Source: Collinsella aerofaciens (lineage in GTDB: Bacteria; Actinomycetota; Coriobacteriia; Coriobacteriales; Coriobacteriaceae). Taken from it: DNA of 20,678 bases. A program made the translations under genes and the position numbers. Where the stretch lies: NCBI GenBank assembly GCA_008671285.1, contig RPYR01000097.1:1-20678 (forward strand). The letters are read 5' to 3'. Under the pieces are notes generated by a model. That model was not told the DNA's origin. It saw only the letters and a list, made by a program, of their open reading frames with translations, and did no database searches. Shown here piece after piece: positions 1 to 7,508 of the stretch (positions within the stretch are counted from its first letter, which is position 1; each line of letters begins with the position of its first letter).

Positions 1-1
1 G

Positions 2-1276
2 GCCGGCGGTATGGACCTTTCTGGTATCGACTTATCCGGGTTGGACATTGACCTCTCGGACGTTGGCAAGGACATCGACTTCAGCGACATCATGGCAAAG
101 GCACCGGCTCCAGATTTCTCGGGCATCTTTGACGGTCTGGAGCTCACGCCCGAGCAAATGCAGCAGGTGGGAATGCTTGCCAACCAACTTTTTGAGGGCT
201 TTTTGCAGTCTGATCAGTTTGGGGCGCTGTCACCCGAAGATCTTAAAGACGCGTCAAAGCTCGCTGCCGCATTCTCGACGTATCTTGAGAATGATGCCGC
301 AGCCCAGCAATGCCTGGCTCAGCTCAAGGCCCTCGGCGGCGACGCCCTAGCAGAGCGTCTCCAGCAGGCGATGACCGACTATGTGCAAAAGCAGCTGGCT
401 CCGTATCTGCAGCAGGCTATGGATCAGGTGACGAAGACGATCAGCGATCAGATTGCGGCGCCGGTGTCAGCTCAGCTCAAGGCAGGCGCGGCAGGGCTCA
501 TGGACCAGATGGCGACGCAGGTGTCTTCGAGTTTTGCTAACCTGGCAAGCGCCATGCACGTGGATGCGAGCGCCTTTGCCCGTGCCATTCACTTCAACAT
601 GGACGCCGAGGACCTGAGCTCGCTCATGATGAGCTATGCCAAGGCGTCGAAGCTCACCTACGACAACAATCTGACCACATTGGGCTATGCGGACGAGGCG
701 GACCCCATCTCGGTCAAGATTTTCCCACGTGACTTTGAGGCCAAGGAGCGCGTACTCGATCACATCGATGCGTATAACAAGCAGGTCAAAGCCGCCGGCC
801 ACGATGATCGGGCAATTACGTACACCGACTACATGGGCATCATTATGGGTGCGGGGACCGACATTGTGAACACCATCAGCTTGGTGCTCATCGCATTCGT
901 GAGTATCAGCCGGGTTGTGAGCTCCATCATGATCGGCATCATCACGTATATCAGCGTGCTGGAGCGCAAAAAGGAGATTGGCATTCTGCGTGCGATTGGC
1001 GCGTCGAAGCGTAACGTGGCAAACGTGTTCAACGCCGAGACCTTTATCGAGGGCCTCATTGCCGGCGTCTTTGCTGTTGTCGTCGTGGTGGCCGTGAGCT
1101 TCCCGGTCAATGCTTGGGCGCTTGCGGCCAAACAGGTCCCCAACCTAATGAGTCTGCCCGTGCAGGATGCGCTGGTGCTCATTGCAATTTCGGTGCTGCT
1201 GACGGTCGTTGCCGGTCTACTGCCTGCCCGCAGCGCATCCAAAAAGGACCCCGTGGAAGCCCTGCGCTCTGAATAA
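2..1276 (+). CDS. ABC transporter permease, FtsX/MacB type (3' part, 5' end outside window)
   Basis: The frame is open to the left edge, so the N-terminus is missing. Numbering from the first ATG (position 11), residues 1-270 are a polar, helix-rich region. It begins with a short D/S/G-rich repeat (variants of DLSGIDLSGLD) and probably forms most of the extracytoplasmic domain. Three hydrophobic segments follow at about 277-305, 347-370 and 388-408. The sequence ERKKEIGILRAIGASKRNV after the first segment and the ending LLPARSASKKDPVEALRSE are hallmarks of the FtsX-like permease domain shared by MacB, LolC and peptide-export permeases. The protein would work with an ATPase, probably encoded just upstream. 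The substrate cannot be told. Family call is firm; role is open. Confidence 0.88.
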   Translation, partial: AGGMDLSGIDLSGLDIDLSDVGKDIDFSDIMAKAPAPDFSGIFDGLELTPEQMQQVGMLANQLFEGFLQSDQFGALSPEDLKDASKLAAAFSTYLENDAAAQQCLAQLKALGGDALAERLQQAMTDYVQKQLAPYLQQAMDQVTKTISDQIAAPVSAQLKAGAAGLMDQMATQVSSSFANLASAMHVDASAFARAIHFNMDAEDLSSLMMSYAKASKLTYDNNLTTLGYADEADPISVKIFPRDFEAKERVLDHIDAYNKQVKAAGHDDRAITYTDYMGIIMGAGTDIVNTISLVLIAFVSISRVVSSIMIGIITYISVLERKKEIGILRAIGASKRNVANVFNAETFIEGLIAGVFAVVVVVAVSFPVNAWALAAKQVPNLMSLPVQDALVLIAISVLLTVVAGLLPARSASKKDPVEALRSE

Positions 1277-1279
1277 TGC

Positions 1280-1302
1280 GACAAAGGGACAGTCCCTTTG
1301 TC
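1280..1302. repeat. GACAAAGGGAC palindrome, copy 1
   Basis: An 11-base arm GACAAAGGGAC (1280-1290) is followed after one base by its exact reverse complement (1292-1302). The flank CACATTGAG continues the similarity to the copy at 7461-7496. It lies 3 bases after the permease stop codon. There is no T-run, so it is not a classical intrinsic terminator, although it would form a strong hairpin in the transcript. Related copies are at 7461-7493, 7780-7800 and, more diverged, 20047-20077. Confidence 0.8.
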
Positions 1303-1329
1303 ACATTGAGACCCTTGCGAAAACGGGGC

Positions 1330-1351
1330 CTAATTACCGTTCGGCAGGTTA
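1330..1351. promoter_or_regulatory. Possible TetR-family operator upstream of MFS gene 1
   Basis: The core TTACCGTTCGGCAGGTT has the same CCGTTCGG centre (between 1340 and 1341) as the palindromes upstream of the deiminase gene (3524-3545 and 3573-3594). Its arms are imperfect. It lies upstream of the predicted -35 box at 1377. Assignment to the TetR protein at 2870-3448 is inference from shared sequence. Confidence 0.4.
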
Positions 1352-1376
1352 AGAACTCCCTCTCCCCGCTTAATGC

Positions 1377-1405
1377 TTGACGAAGAGTCCTCTAGTTTAT
1401 ATACC
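1377..1405 (+). promoter_or_regulatory. Sigma-70-type promoter of MFS gene 1
   Basis: TTGACG (1377-1382) is followed after 17 bases by TATACC (1400-1405), within the AT-rich stretch TATATACC. The TTG of this -35 box is in frame with the transporter and could be mistaken for its start codon. The -10 region overlaps the palindrome at 1401-1418, which fits repression by a bound regulator. Confidence 0.55.
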
Positions 1406-1418
1406 TATCGGTAGGCAT
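1401..1418. promoter_or_regulatory. Palindrome over the -10 box of MFS gene 1, probable operator
   Basis: ATACCTATCGGTAGGCAT is an imperfect palindrome centred between 1409 and 1410 (halves ATACCTATC and ATGCCTACC). The half-site resembles ATACCTACCG in the palindromes before the deiminase gene, but the two halves abut here instead of being spaced by GTTC. An additional inverted pair, CTATCGG (1405-1411) and CCGATAG (1432-1438), spans the leader. Confidence 0.45.
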
Positions 1419-1451
1419 ATAGGATGTATTGCCGATAGAAATGGAGCAACC

Positions 1452-2732
1452 ATGACTCTCACCACACCAGCCAAAAAAGATTGTCTCCGTGAAAGCGGCG
1501 CATTTGCTTGGGTCGTCGTTATTGCGCTCGGCTTAATGTCCGCCGGAACAACTGGCACATATAGCATTATTGCCGGCTCATTCGTTGCTCCAGTATGTGA
1601 AGATCTGGGCTTTGACTACACTTCTTTTTCTTTCTATTTCACCGCGATTCTTCTTGGCCTTGCGCTTGGGCTTCCGCTTTTCAGTCGCTTCATTCCAAAA
1701 GTAATCGGCAAACCATGGCATATTTGCATTGAACTCGTCCTTATTGCCGCCGGCGCCGCAATGGCGTTCTACACCGAGGTCTGGATGTTCACCGTCTCCG
1801 CCGCAGTGATCGGCATCTGCTTTTCGTTTACAACGGGCGTCTGCATGTCCGATGTCATTGACCAATGGTTCAGCAAATCGTCCGGTCTCGCCATCGGCCT
1901 CGCTTGGGGCGTTAATTCTCTCTGCACGCTGTTATTGAGTCCTGTCATTACGCTGGTCATCGAGCAGCAAGGCTGGCGTACGGGATACATCGTGCTTGCG
2001 GCCGTTTCTGCAGCTATGATTTTGCCTGCAAGCGCATTTATCATTCGCCTTAACCCCTCTGATCGCAATATGCTTCCGTACGGAGAGACCGCCTCCGAAA
2101 CCCATGAGAGCTGCAGCGCCGATGAGCAGGAAGATGTCCTTTCGGGCATGGCACTCCGCGATGCCGCGAAAACGCCGTCTTTTATTCTCTGTGTCCTCTT
2201 GCTTTGCGTGGCGCAGCTCACCTGCTGCATGAACCAGCTGTTTCCAACCTATGCAAGCGAGGTCGGTTTCAATCCTATCGTAGGAAGCTTAATGGTCTCG
2301 GCAGCTTCACTCTCCGATATCTTCCTAAATCCCTTCGTGGGCAAAACATGCGACAAGCTTGGCGCTATTAAAGCAACGGTCGCATGGACAGGTGTCAGCA
2401 TTCTTTCATTCCTGCTTCTTATCATTGGCGGAAGCAATGAGACCGTTTCCATCATTGCAGCTGGTGTAAACGATGTCATGTTCGCCATCGTTGGAACCGC
2501 AATGCCGATGCTTCTCCTCTCGCTCTTTGGATCACGCGATTTTGGAAGGATCTATTCGATCGTTTGCTCAGCGGGCTATGTCGTCGGTGCTTTTGGAATG
2601 CCGGTCATGATGAAGGTTTACGGCATGGCAGGGTCATTCCAGGGAGTATTTATCTTCTGCATTGCCTGCAACCTTATGATTGCTGCGTTTGCTATCGTTT
2701 CCGGCTTTCTCAATAAGGCTGCTGAAAAGTAA
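1452..2732 (+). CDS. Major facilitator superfamily transporter (MFS gene 1)
   Basis: The protein has 426 residues and a 12-helix MFS pattern with a polar loop in the middle (around SETHESCSADEQEDVL). It is inferred to be a secondary transporter in the cytoplasmic membrane. The start at 1452 is preceded by GGAG at 1443-1446 with a 5-base gap; the longer frame from the TTG at 1377 would run through the promoter. The sequence matches the second MFS protein at 6111-7376 in long blocks (LGLMSAGTTG, AGSFVAPVCE, AFYTEVWMF, SDVIDQWF, CCMNQLFPTYASEVGF, GSFQGVFIFCIACN), so the two are close paralogues. The codon use is visibly more AT-rich than that of the second copy. It has its own promoter and terminator. 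Substrate unknown; from context probably the substrate or product of the deiminase/carbamoyltransferase pair. Confidence 0.9.
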   Translation: MTLTTPAKKDCLRESGAFAWVVVIALGLMSAGTTGTYSIIAGSFVAPVCEDLGFDYTSFSFYFTAILLGLALGLPLFSRFIPKVIGKPWHICIELVLIAAGAAMAFYTEVWMFTVSAAVIGICFSFTTGVCMSDVIDQWFSKSSGLAIGLAWGVNSLCTLLLSPVITLVIEQQGWRTGYIVLAAVSAAMILPASAFIIRLNPSDRNMLPYGETASETHESCSADEQEDVLSGMALRDAAKTPSFILCVLLLCVAQLTCCMNQLFPTYASEVGFNPIVGSLMVSAASLSDIFLNPFVGKTCDKLGAIKATVAWTGVSILSFLLLIIGGSNETVSIIAAGVNDVMFAIVGTAMPMLLLSLFGSRDFGRIYSIVCSAGYVVGAFGMPVMMKVYGMAGSFQGVFIFCIACNLMIAAFAIVSGFLNKAAEK

Positions 2733-2766
2733 TAAGCGCCGATTGCACCGGCATAGATTGCCACGC

Positions 2767-2816
2767 AACAGGGGTCGACTCCAAGCCAGATTGGAGTCGA
2801 CCCCTGTTTTCGTTTT
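2767..2816 (+). terminator. Strong intrinsic terminator after MFS gene 1
   Basis: An 18-bp perfect stem (2767-2784 with 2791-2808) around the loop GCCAGA is followed by a T-rich tract (TTTTCGTTTT). The T-run is only on the plus-strand side, so it mainly ends transcription of the transporter. It also separates that gene from the convergent tetR. Confidence 0.88.
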
Positions 2817-2869
2817 AAAGGTTGCCCGCAGGCACCATGGGCGCCAACATGCGCTTCAGCTTGGCTGGT

Positions 2870-3448
2870 CTATTTGAACATAAGCTCGACTATTCCCGCC
2901 CAAACCGCTTTCTCATCAATATCCTCACCTTGAGCGACCGTATTGCTTGCTCCCTCCAGAACGGTATAAAGAATTTGTACGTAGAGCATTACGTCGGCGC
3001 TATCGGAAAACGCGCCAATCTCTACACCATGAAGAAGGATGTCTTTAAGCGCATCCATGGTTCGTTTGGTCGCCGTCGCTTGACGTTCCTGAACTGCAGG
3101 AATTCGATTTGCTTGAACGCTAACCTCGGCCAGCACGCGCCGGCGCTTTTCATCGCTTCGATAGCCACCTATAACTGAATTGCCGAGCTCGATAAGCGCG
3201 GCCTTGAACCCGTCCCTATCGACTATTAGCGAGTAGTCGCGCTGATAGTCAATGGTCGGAAACATGCTGTCCAAGAGCGTAGTGAAAATCTCCTCTTTTG
3301 AGGGAAAGTAGTAGTACACCGACGGCTTGGATATACCGACAAAGTCGCAAATCTTTCCGATAGACGCTTTGTCATAACCGACTTCTGCCACAAGATCGTA
3401 CATTGCGTCCAATATTTTTTTTCTTGTGCTCACGCTGCATTTCTCCAT
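2870..3448 (-). CDS. TetR/AcrR-family transcriptional regulator
   Basis: The protein has 192 residues, the usual TetR size. An N-terminal helix-turn-helix (about residues 8-55) contains ILDAMYDLVAEVGYDKASIGKIC and the recognition-helix signature GISKPSVYYYFPSKEEIF. The helical C-terminal part is the ligand-binding and dimer domain. The start at 3448 has a GGAAG-type site upstream. The gene is divergent from the deiminase operon and convergent with MFS gene 1. Operator-like palindromes lie in both promoter regions. It probably represses both units and responds to a compound handled by them; the ligand is not known. Confidence 0.9.
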   Translation of the reverse strand: MEKCSVSTRKKILDAMYDLVAEVGYDKASIGKICDFVGISKPSVYYYFPSKEEIFTTLLDSMFPTIDYQRDYSLIVDRDGFKAALIELGNSVIGGYRSDEKRRRVLAEVSVQANRIPAVQERQATATKRTMDALKDILLHGVEIGAFSDSADVMLYVQILYTVLEGASNTVAQGEDIDEKAVWAGIVELMFK

Positions 3449-3523
3449 TGCAAATCACTTCCGCACTACCAACATATTTAAGGATGGCAACGGAACATCA
3501 ATTCGTGTCCAAACATGACCACT

Positions 3524-3545
3524 ATATACGGCGAACGGTATGTAT
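3524..3545. promoter_or_regulatory. Operator-like half-palindrome between tetR and the deiminase gene
   Basis: The right half ACGGTATGTAT closely resembles the right half of the palindrome at 3573-3594, and the centre CGAACGG is the same. The left half is poorly conserved. The two centres are 49 bp apart in the divergent intergenic region. Confidence 0.4.
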
Positions 3546-3572
3546 CAGTAGGCGAGCGGAAATTATTCAAAA

Positions 3573-3594
3573 TTATCTACCGAACGGTAGGTAT
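3573..3594. promoter_or_regulatory. Probable TetR operator of the deiminase operon
   Basis: CTACCG (3577-3582) and CGGTAG (3585-3590) are perfect inverted arms around AA, extending outward as TTAT and GTAT. The form (about 22 bp with a CCGNNCGG centre) is typical of TetR-family operators. It sits next to the -10-like TATAGT (3592-3597), 75-100 bases before the deiminase start and about 125 bases before the tetR start. Confidence 0.6.
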
Positions 3595-3672
3595 AGTAGT
3601 ACTATAGCAGGCGAAACCCCGCTATTGTCGCGGCCGGACAGCATCGCGGGAAACCCGACGGAAGGACCAACC

Positions 3673-4911
3673 ATGTACGAGAACTATCGTATGCCGGGCG
3701 AGTTCGAGAAGCGCTCCAACGTCTATGTGACATGGCTTCCCGATTACATCCGTGCAGAGGGCTACGATAACCGCCAGCCCTGCGTTGACGTGATCAAGGC
3801 TCTGCTCGAGTATGGCGACGTTACGGTCAACCTCAATTGCGGCACCCCCGGCTCCTATGAGGAGGCTTGCTCGCGCCTGAAGGAGGAGGGGGTTGATCTC
3901 GATCGCATCGAGATCACGCAGTTCGAAGACTCCAACTTCTATGTCCGCGACAACGGTCCCAGCATCATGGTCGACGACAAGGGCCATTCTTATATGGTCA
4001 ACCCCGCTTGGACCTATTACGGCGTGTGGGACAAGAACTCCCCGGAGTGCCAGTCCGCACGTAAGGCAGCCGTTCACATGGCGGTTGCGCTCGGTTGCTT
4101 CGATATCGTCAATTCCGAAATGGTTTCGGAGGGCGGCGACCGCGAGTTTGACGGTCACGGCCCACTGATCGCAATCCAGCCCACGGAATGCCGCAAGCGT
4201 AATCCCGAGTTCACGAAAGAGGAAGTAGAGGCCGAGTATAAGCGCATCTACAACCTCAACAAGGTTATCTGGCTTCCGCAGCCTATGCTCGAGGACGACG
4301 ACTATCGACTGGGCATCCTCGACGAAAAGGAAGACGGAACTCCCGTCTTTGGCATGAGCTTTGCAGCTCACATTGATGAGATGTGTCGCTTTATCACTCC
4401 GAACAAGATTCTTCTTGCCGAGGTGTCCGATGAAGAGGCAGCCTCGAGCAAGGCTGGAGCAGAGTCTCGTCGCCGCATTGAGGCAGCCTACGAGATCCTG
4501 AGCAACGAAACGGACTGGGAGGGCAAGCCCTTCGAGATCGTTCGTATGCCCATCGCCGAGCCTATTGAAGTCGTTATCGCCCCTGGCGATGAAGATTACG
4601 AGCTCTATAAGGGCTTCATCGACGAAATGGGCGGCAAGTTTATGGATGGCACCCCCTGGCCCGAGGGCCCCGTCCACTTCTACGCCGCAGCGAGCTACTG
4701 CAACTTCCTGATTTGCAACGGCGTCGTTCTTGGCCAGCGTTATTACCACGAGGGCATGAGCGAGGTCGTGAAAGAGAAGGATGAGCAGGCCAAGGCAGTT
4801 CTTGAGAGCTGCTTCCCCGATCGCAAGGTCATCATGATTGATTCCCTCGCGCTTAACCTGTCCGGCGGCGGCGTGCACTGCTGGACTAAGGACGTGGCGG
4901 CCAGTCGTTAG
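3673..4911 (+). CDS. Agmatine-deiminase-family guanidino hydrolase
   Basis: The protein has 412 residues, longer than the roughly 370 usual for agmatine deiminase. The start at 3673 has GAAGGA 6 bases upstream. Family motifs are all visible: YRMPGEFE near the N-terminus, VRDNGPS (91-97), EGGDREFDGHG (153-163), HIDE (233-236) and GGGVHC with the catalytic cysteine at about 403. This fold (guanidine-modifying pentein, PF04371) hydrolyses a guanidino group to a ureido group with release of ammonia; agmatine to N-carbamoylputrescine is the classic case. EGGDREF differs from the EGGSI-type segment usual in AguA, and there is an acidic insert around 172-225, so the substrate may not be agmatine. 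It heads an operon with the carbamoyltransferase and MFS gene 2. Enzyme class firm; substrate inferred. Confidence 0.85.
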   Translation: MYENYRMPGEFEKRSNVYVTWLPDYIRAEGYDNRQPCVDVIKALLEYGDVTVNLNCGTPGSYEEACSRLKEEGVDLDRIEITQFEDSNFYVRDNGPSIMVDDKGHSYMVNPAWTYYGVWDKNSPECQSARKAAVHMAVALGCFDIVNSEMVSEGGDREFDGHGPLIAIQPTECRKRNPEFTKEEVEAEYKRIYNLNKVIWLPQPMLEDDDYRLGILDEKEDGTPVFGMSFAAHIDEMCRFITPNKILLAEVSDEEAASSKAGAESRRRIEAAYEILSNETDWEGKPFEIVRMPIAEPIEVVIAPGDEDYELYKGFIDEMGGKFMDGTPWPEGPVHFYAAASYCNFLICNGVVLGQRYYHEGMSEVVKEKDEQAKAVLESCFPDRKVIMIDSLALNLSGGGVHCWTKDVAASR

Positions 4912-4958
4912 TGAGCCTTAGAGCCTGCGCTCTTTGGCTTAGGCGCCACATGTACCGC

Positions 4959-4990
4959 TCCCCGAGGGATATCCGTGTTTTCCTCGGGGA
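4959..4990 (+). promoter_or_regulatory. Intergenic hairpin between deiminase and carbamoyltransferase genes
   Basis: TCCCCGAGG (4959-4967) pairs with CCTCGGGGA (4982-4990) across a 14-base loop. No T-run follows, so it is more likely an RNA processing or stability element, or a weak attenuator, than a terminator. The gap between the two genes is 123 bases, unusually long for this otherwise tight operon. Confidence 0.5.
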
Positions 4991-5034
4991 CACATTCAAC
5001 AATAATTTTGATAATAATTCGAAAGGAAATAGGC

Positions 5035-6099
5035 ATGAACAACAGCCTCCGCGGTCGCGACTACATCAACATCCATGATCTCTCCTCCGAGGATTTCCGC
5101 TATCTCATCGATCTTGCCTGGAACCTTAAGGCTCAGAAGAAGTCTGGTGTCGACCAGCGCTACTTCCCCGGCAAAAACGTCCTCGCCAACTTTGAGTGGG
5201 GCTCGACCCGTACTCGTTGCGCATTCGAGACCTCCTGCAACGATTTGGGCATGGGCTTCACTTATCTGACCAACTCCCACATGGGTGACTGCGAGACCGT
5301 CAAGGACGCCATGCGCGTCTTTAACGGCATGTATGATCTCATCGTTTATCGCGCACAGAAGGACGAGCAGTTCCTCTATGACGTCGCCGACCTGGTTGAC
5401 ATCCCGGTCATCAATGCCCTTACTCTCGGCGATCACCCGACTCAGATGCTCGCTGACGCTCTTACGATGGAAGAGCAATGGGGCGGTTTGCGTACGAGCC
5501 GCGGCAAGAAGATGGCTTTCGTTGGCAACTGCGCCGGCGCCCCGGTGTGGTATGGTCGTCTGTGCGCTATGCTCGACATGGACTTCCTCGCCATCGGCCC
5601 CGACGACCTCCGTCATCAGATGTGCAAGGAAATGATCGAAGAGGTGGAGGCCTGCTACGCCAAGTACGCTCCCAATAGGACCTTTACCATCACCTCTGAC
5701 CTCGATGCCCTGGATGGCGTTGACGTTATCGTTACCGAGGAGTGGCGCTACATCAACCCCGAGTGCGGCGAAGAGGTTCTGGATCCCGACGACTACAACT
5801 CCTGGCTGGGCGATGCCGAGTCTTTGTACCCCTATCGCGTCACCAGCGAGCTGTGCAAGCGCACCAACAATCCCGACATCTTCTGCATGCATGAGCTTCC
5901 CTCTGTCCATAACGCAGATCACCGTGTCGGCAAAATGCTCCTCGACCAGTGCAAGAACGACCTCCATCGCGAAATCATCACCGAGGGCTTTGAGATTGCC
6001 GACGAGTGCTTTGAGGCCAACGCTTCGGTCATCTTCCGTGAGGCAGAGAACCGTCAGCACACCATCAAGGCCGTTATGTGTGCCCTTCTGGGTCTCTAG
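5035..6099 (+). CDS. Atypical aspartate/ornithine carbamoyltransferase-family enzyme
   Basis: The protein has 354 residues. The start at 5035 follows AAAGGAAA; an earlier in-frame ATG at 4975 lies inside the intergenic hairpin and is unlikely. The carbamoyl-phosphate half is well conserved: STRTR (57-61, in FEWGSTRTRCAFE), HPTQ (134-137) and the C-terminal FEANASVIFREAENRQHTIKAVM. The amino-substrate half is not. The HCLP motif of ornithine and putrescine carbamoyltransferases reads HELP (286-289), so the cysteine is a glutamate. The ornithine SMG loop reads VTEEWRYINPE (233-243), and the asparagine-rich segment after the second-domain glycine is NCAGAPVWYG (165-174). It probably works in the phosphorolytic direction on the ureido product of the upstream enzyme, releasing carbamoyl phosphate. 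An acceptor other than ornithine is inferred. Confidence 0.85.
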   Translation: MNNSLRGRDYINIHDLSSEDFRYLIDLAWNLKAQKKSGVDQRYFPGKNVLANFEWGSTRTRCAFETSCNDLGMGFTYLTNSHMGDCETVKDAMRVFNGMYDLIVYRAQKDEQFLYDVADLVDIPVINALTLGDHPTQMLADALTMEEQWGGLRTSRGKKMAFVGNCAGAPVWYGRLCAMLDMDFLAIGPDDLRHQMCKEMIEEVEACYAKYAPNRTFTITSDLDALDGVDVIVTEEWRYINPECGEEVLDPDDYNSWLGDAESLYPYRVTSELCKRTNNPDIFCMHELPSVHNADHRVGKMLLDQCKNDLHREIITEGFEIADECFEANASVIFREAENRQHTIKAVMCALLGL

Positions 6100-6110
6100 G
6101 AGCTGTATCA

Positions 6111-7376
6111 ATGGAAAATGCAAAGTTAAAGAGCAGCAAGGTTTACGCATGGGTTCTCGTAATCGCGCTCGGCCTTATGTCTGCCGGCACGACCGGATCC
6201 TATAGCGTCATCGCGGGCTCCTTCGTCGCACCCGTGTGCGAGGAGTTCGGGTTTGACTATTCCATCTTCTCGTATTACTTCACCGCAACGCTCATTGGTC
6301 TTGCGGCAGCTCTTCCGTTTGTCGGAAAACTCATTCCCAAGGTCGTTGGCAAGGTTTGGCTCCCCGTTGTCGAGCTTATTTTGCTTGCTGCCGGCGCAGG
6401 CATGGCCTTCTACACCGAAGTCTGGATGTTCATCGCCGCTGGCGCCCTGATTGGCGTTTGCTTCGCCTTCACCACCGGCGTCGCCATGTCCGACGTTATT
6501 GACCAGTGGTTCAAAAAATCTGGTGGCCTGGCAATCGGTCTCGCTTGGGCAGTGAACTCGATTTACATGCTCATCATGAGCCCCGTCATCACCTCTGTCA
6601 TCGAGGCCGCTGGCTGGAGGACTGGCTATCTGGTGCTCGCTGGCGTCTCCGCCGTGCTCATTCTCCCCGCTTCCGTCCTGATTATTCGCTATAAGCCTCA
6701 GGACAAGGGCATGCTGCCCTATGGCTACGTCGAGGGCGAGACGGTCACCGAGACCGAGGAGACGACCGAGGATAGCACGCGTGGCGTTAGCTATGCGCGC
6801 GCCATTAAGTCGCCTGCCTTCTTCTTCTGCATCGGCTTCCTCTGTCTCGTTCAGCTCACTTGCTGCATGAACCAGCTCTTCCCGACGTATGCTTCCGAGG
6901 TTGGTTTTAGCCCCATGGTGGGCGGCTTCATGGTATCCGCTGCATCGCTCTTCGATCTGTTCCTCAATCCGATCGTCGGCACCACTTGCGATAGGTTCGG
7001 CAGCACGAAGGCCATTCTGGGCTGGCTCGCTGTCTCCATCCTCTCCTTTGTTATGCTCATGATGAGCAGCGGCAACTCGACGCTCAGCATCCTCGCAGCA
7101 GGCGTGAACGACGTAATGTACGTCATCGCTGGCACTGCCCTGACCGTTTTGGTTATGGATGTCTTTGGCTCCCGCGATTTCGGTCGCATCTTCGCGCTGA
7201 TCTGCTCCGTGGGCTATATCGTCGGCGCCTTTGGCATGCCCGTTATGATGAAGGTCTATGAGCTTGTCGGCTCCTTCCAGGGCGTCTTCATCTTCTGCAT
7301 CGCATGCAACGTTATTATCGGCCTGTTCTTGCTGCTGGCAAAAAAGACTGGTAAGAACCTCTCCTGGGACGAATAG
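6111..7376 (+). CDS. Major facilitator superfamily transporter (MFS gene 2)
   Basis: The protein has 421 residues and 12 predicted membrane helices, with an acidic central loop (TVTETEETTEDST). The TAGGAG ribosome binding site overlaps the carbamoyltransferase stop codon (TAG at 6097-6099), and the start at 6111 is 11 bases downstream, so the genes are co-transcribed and probably translationally coupled. It is a close paralogue of MFS gene 1 over its full length. Being in the catabolic operon, it is the better candidate for substrate uptake or substrate/product exchange, by analogy with agmatine-putrescine antiport, although that antiporter belongs to a different family. Substrate not known. 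Confidence 0.9.
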   Translation: MENAKLKSSKVYAWVLVIALGLMSAGTTGSYSVIAGSFVAPVCEEFGFDYSIFSYYFTATLIGLAAALPFVGKLIPKVVGKVWLPVVELILLAAGAGMAFYTEVWMFIAAGALIGVCFAFTTGVAMSDVIDQWFKKSGGLAIGLAWAVNSIYMLIMSPVITSVIEAAGWRTGYLVLAGVSAVLILPASVLIIRYKPQDKGMLPYGYVEGETVTETEETTEDSTRGVSYARAIKSPAFFFCIGFLCLVQLTCCMNQLFPTYASEVGFSPMVGGFMVSAASLFDLFLNPIVGTTCDRFGSTKAILGWLAVSILSFVMLMMSSGNSTLSILAAGVNDVMYVIAGTALTVLVMDVFGSRDFGRIFALICSVGYIVGAFGMPVMMKVYELVGSFQGVFIFCIACNVIIGLFLLLAKKTGKNLSWDE

Positions 7377-7426
7377 TTCGATTCGTCTTAGACATACGCT
7401 GTAGGGCTTAACCTGCAGCCGCTTTG

Positions 7427-7455
7427 GGGCATCGACTAACATCGGTGCCCTTTTT
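7427..7455 (+). terminator. Intrinsic terminator of the deiminase operon
   Basis: GGGCATCG (7427-7434) pairs with CGGTGCCC (7443-7450), with one G-T pair, across an 8-base loop. It is followed directly by TTTTT. It lies 50 bases after the MFS gene 2 stop. Confidence 0.8.
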
Positions 7456-7460
7456 CATCG

Positions 7461-7493
7461 AATGTGACAAAGGAGCAGCCACTTTGTCACATT
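7461..7493. repeat. GACAAAG palindrome, copy 2
   Basis: AATGTGACAAAG (7461-7472) and its exact reverse complement (7482-7493) flank a 9-base centre. The sequence continues with GAG as in copy 1. The central GGGAC/GTCCC part is mutated relative to copy 1 while the outer arms match. Confidence 0.75.
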
Positions 7494-7508
7494 GAGTGGC
7501 ATGTAAAT

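Noticed and set aside
1377..1451. TTG start giving MFS gene 1 a 25-residue N-terminal extension
   Set aside because: The TTG is the first half of a good -35 box with a -10 box 17 bases on, and the ATG at 1452 has a GGAG site.
3622..4878. Minus-strand open frame of 418 codons opposite the deiminase gene
   Set aside because: It is the antisense of a clearly conserved enzyme. High GC in the third codon position keeps the antisense frame open. The same applies to the frames opposite the carbamoyltransferase and MFS gene 2 (4996-6150, 6126-7442).
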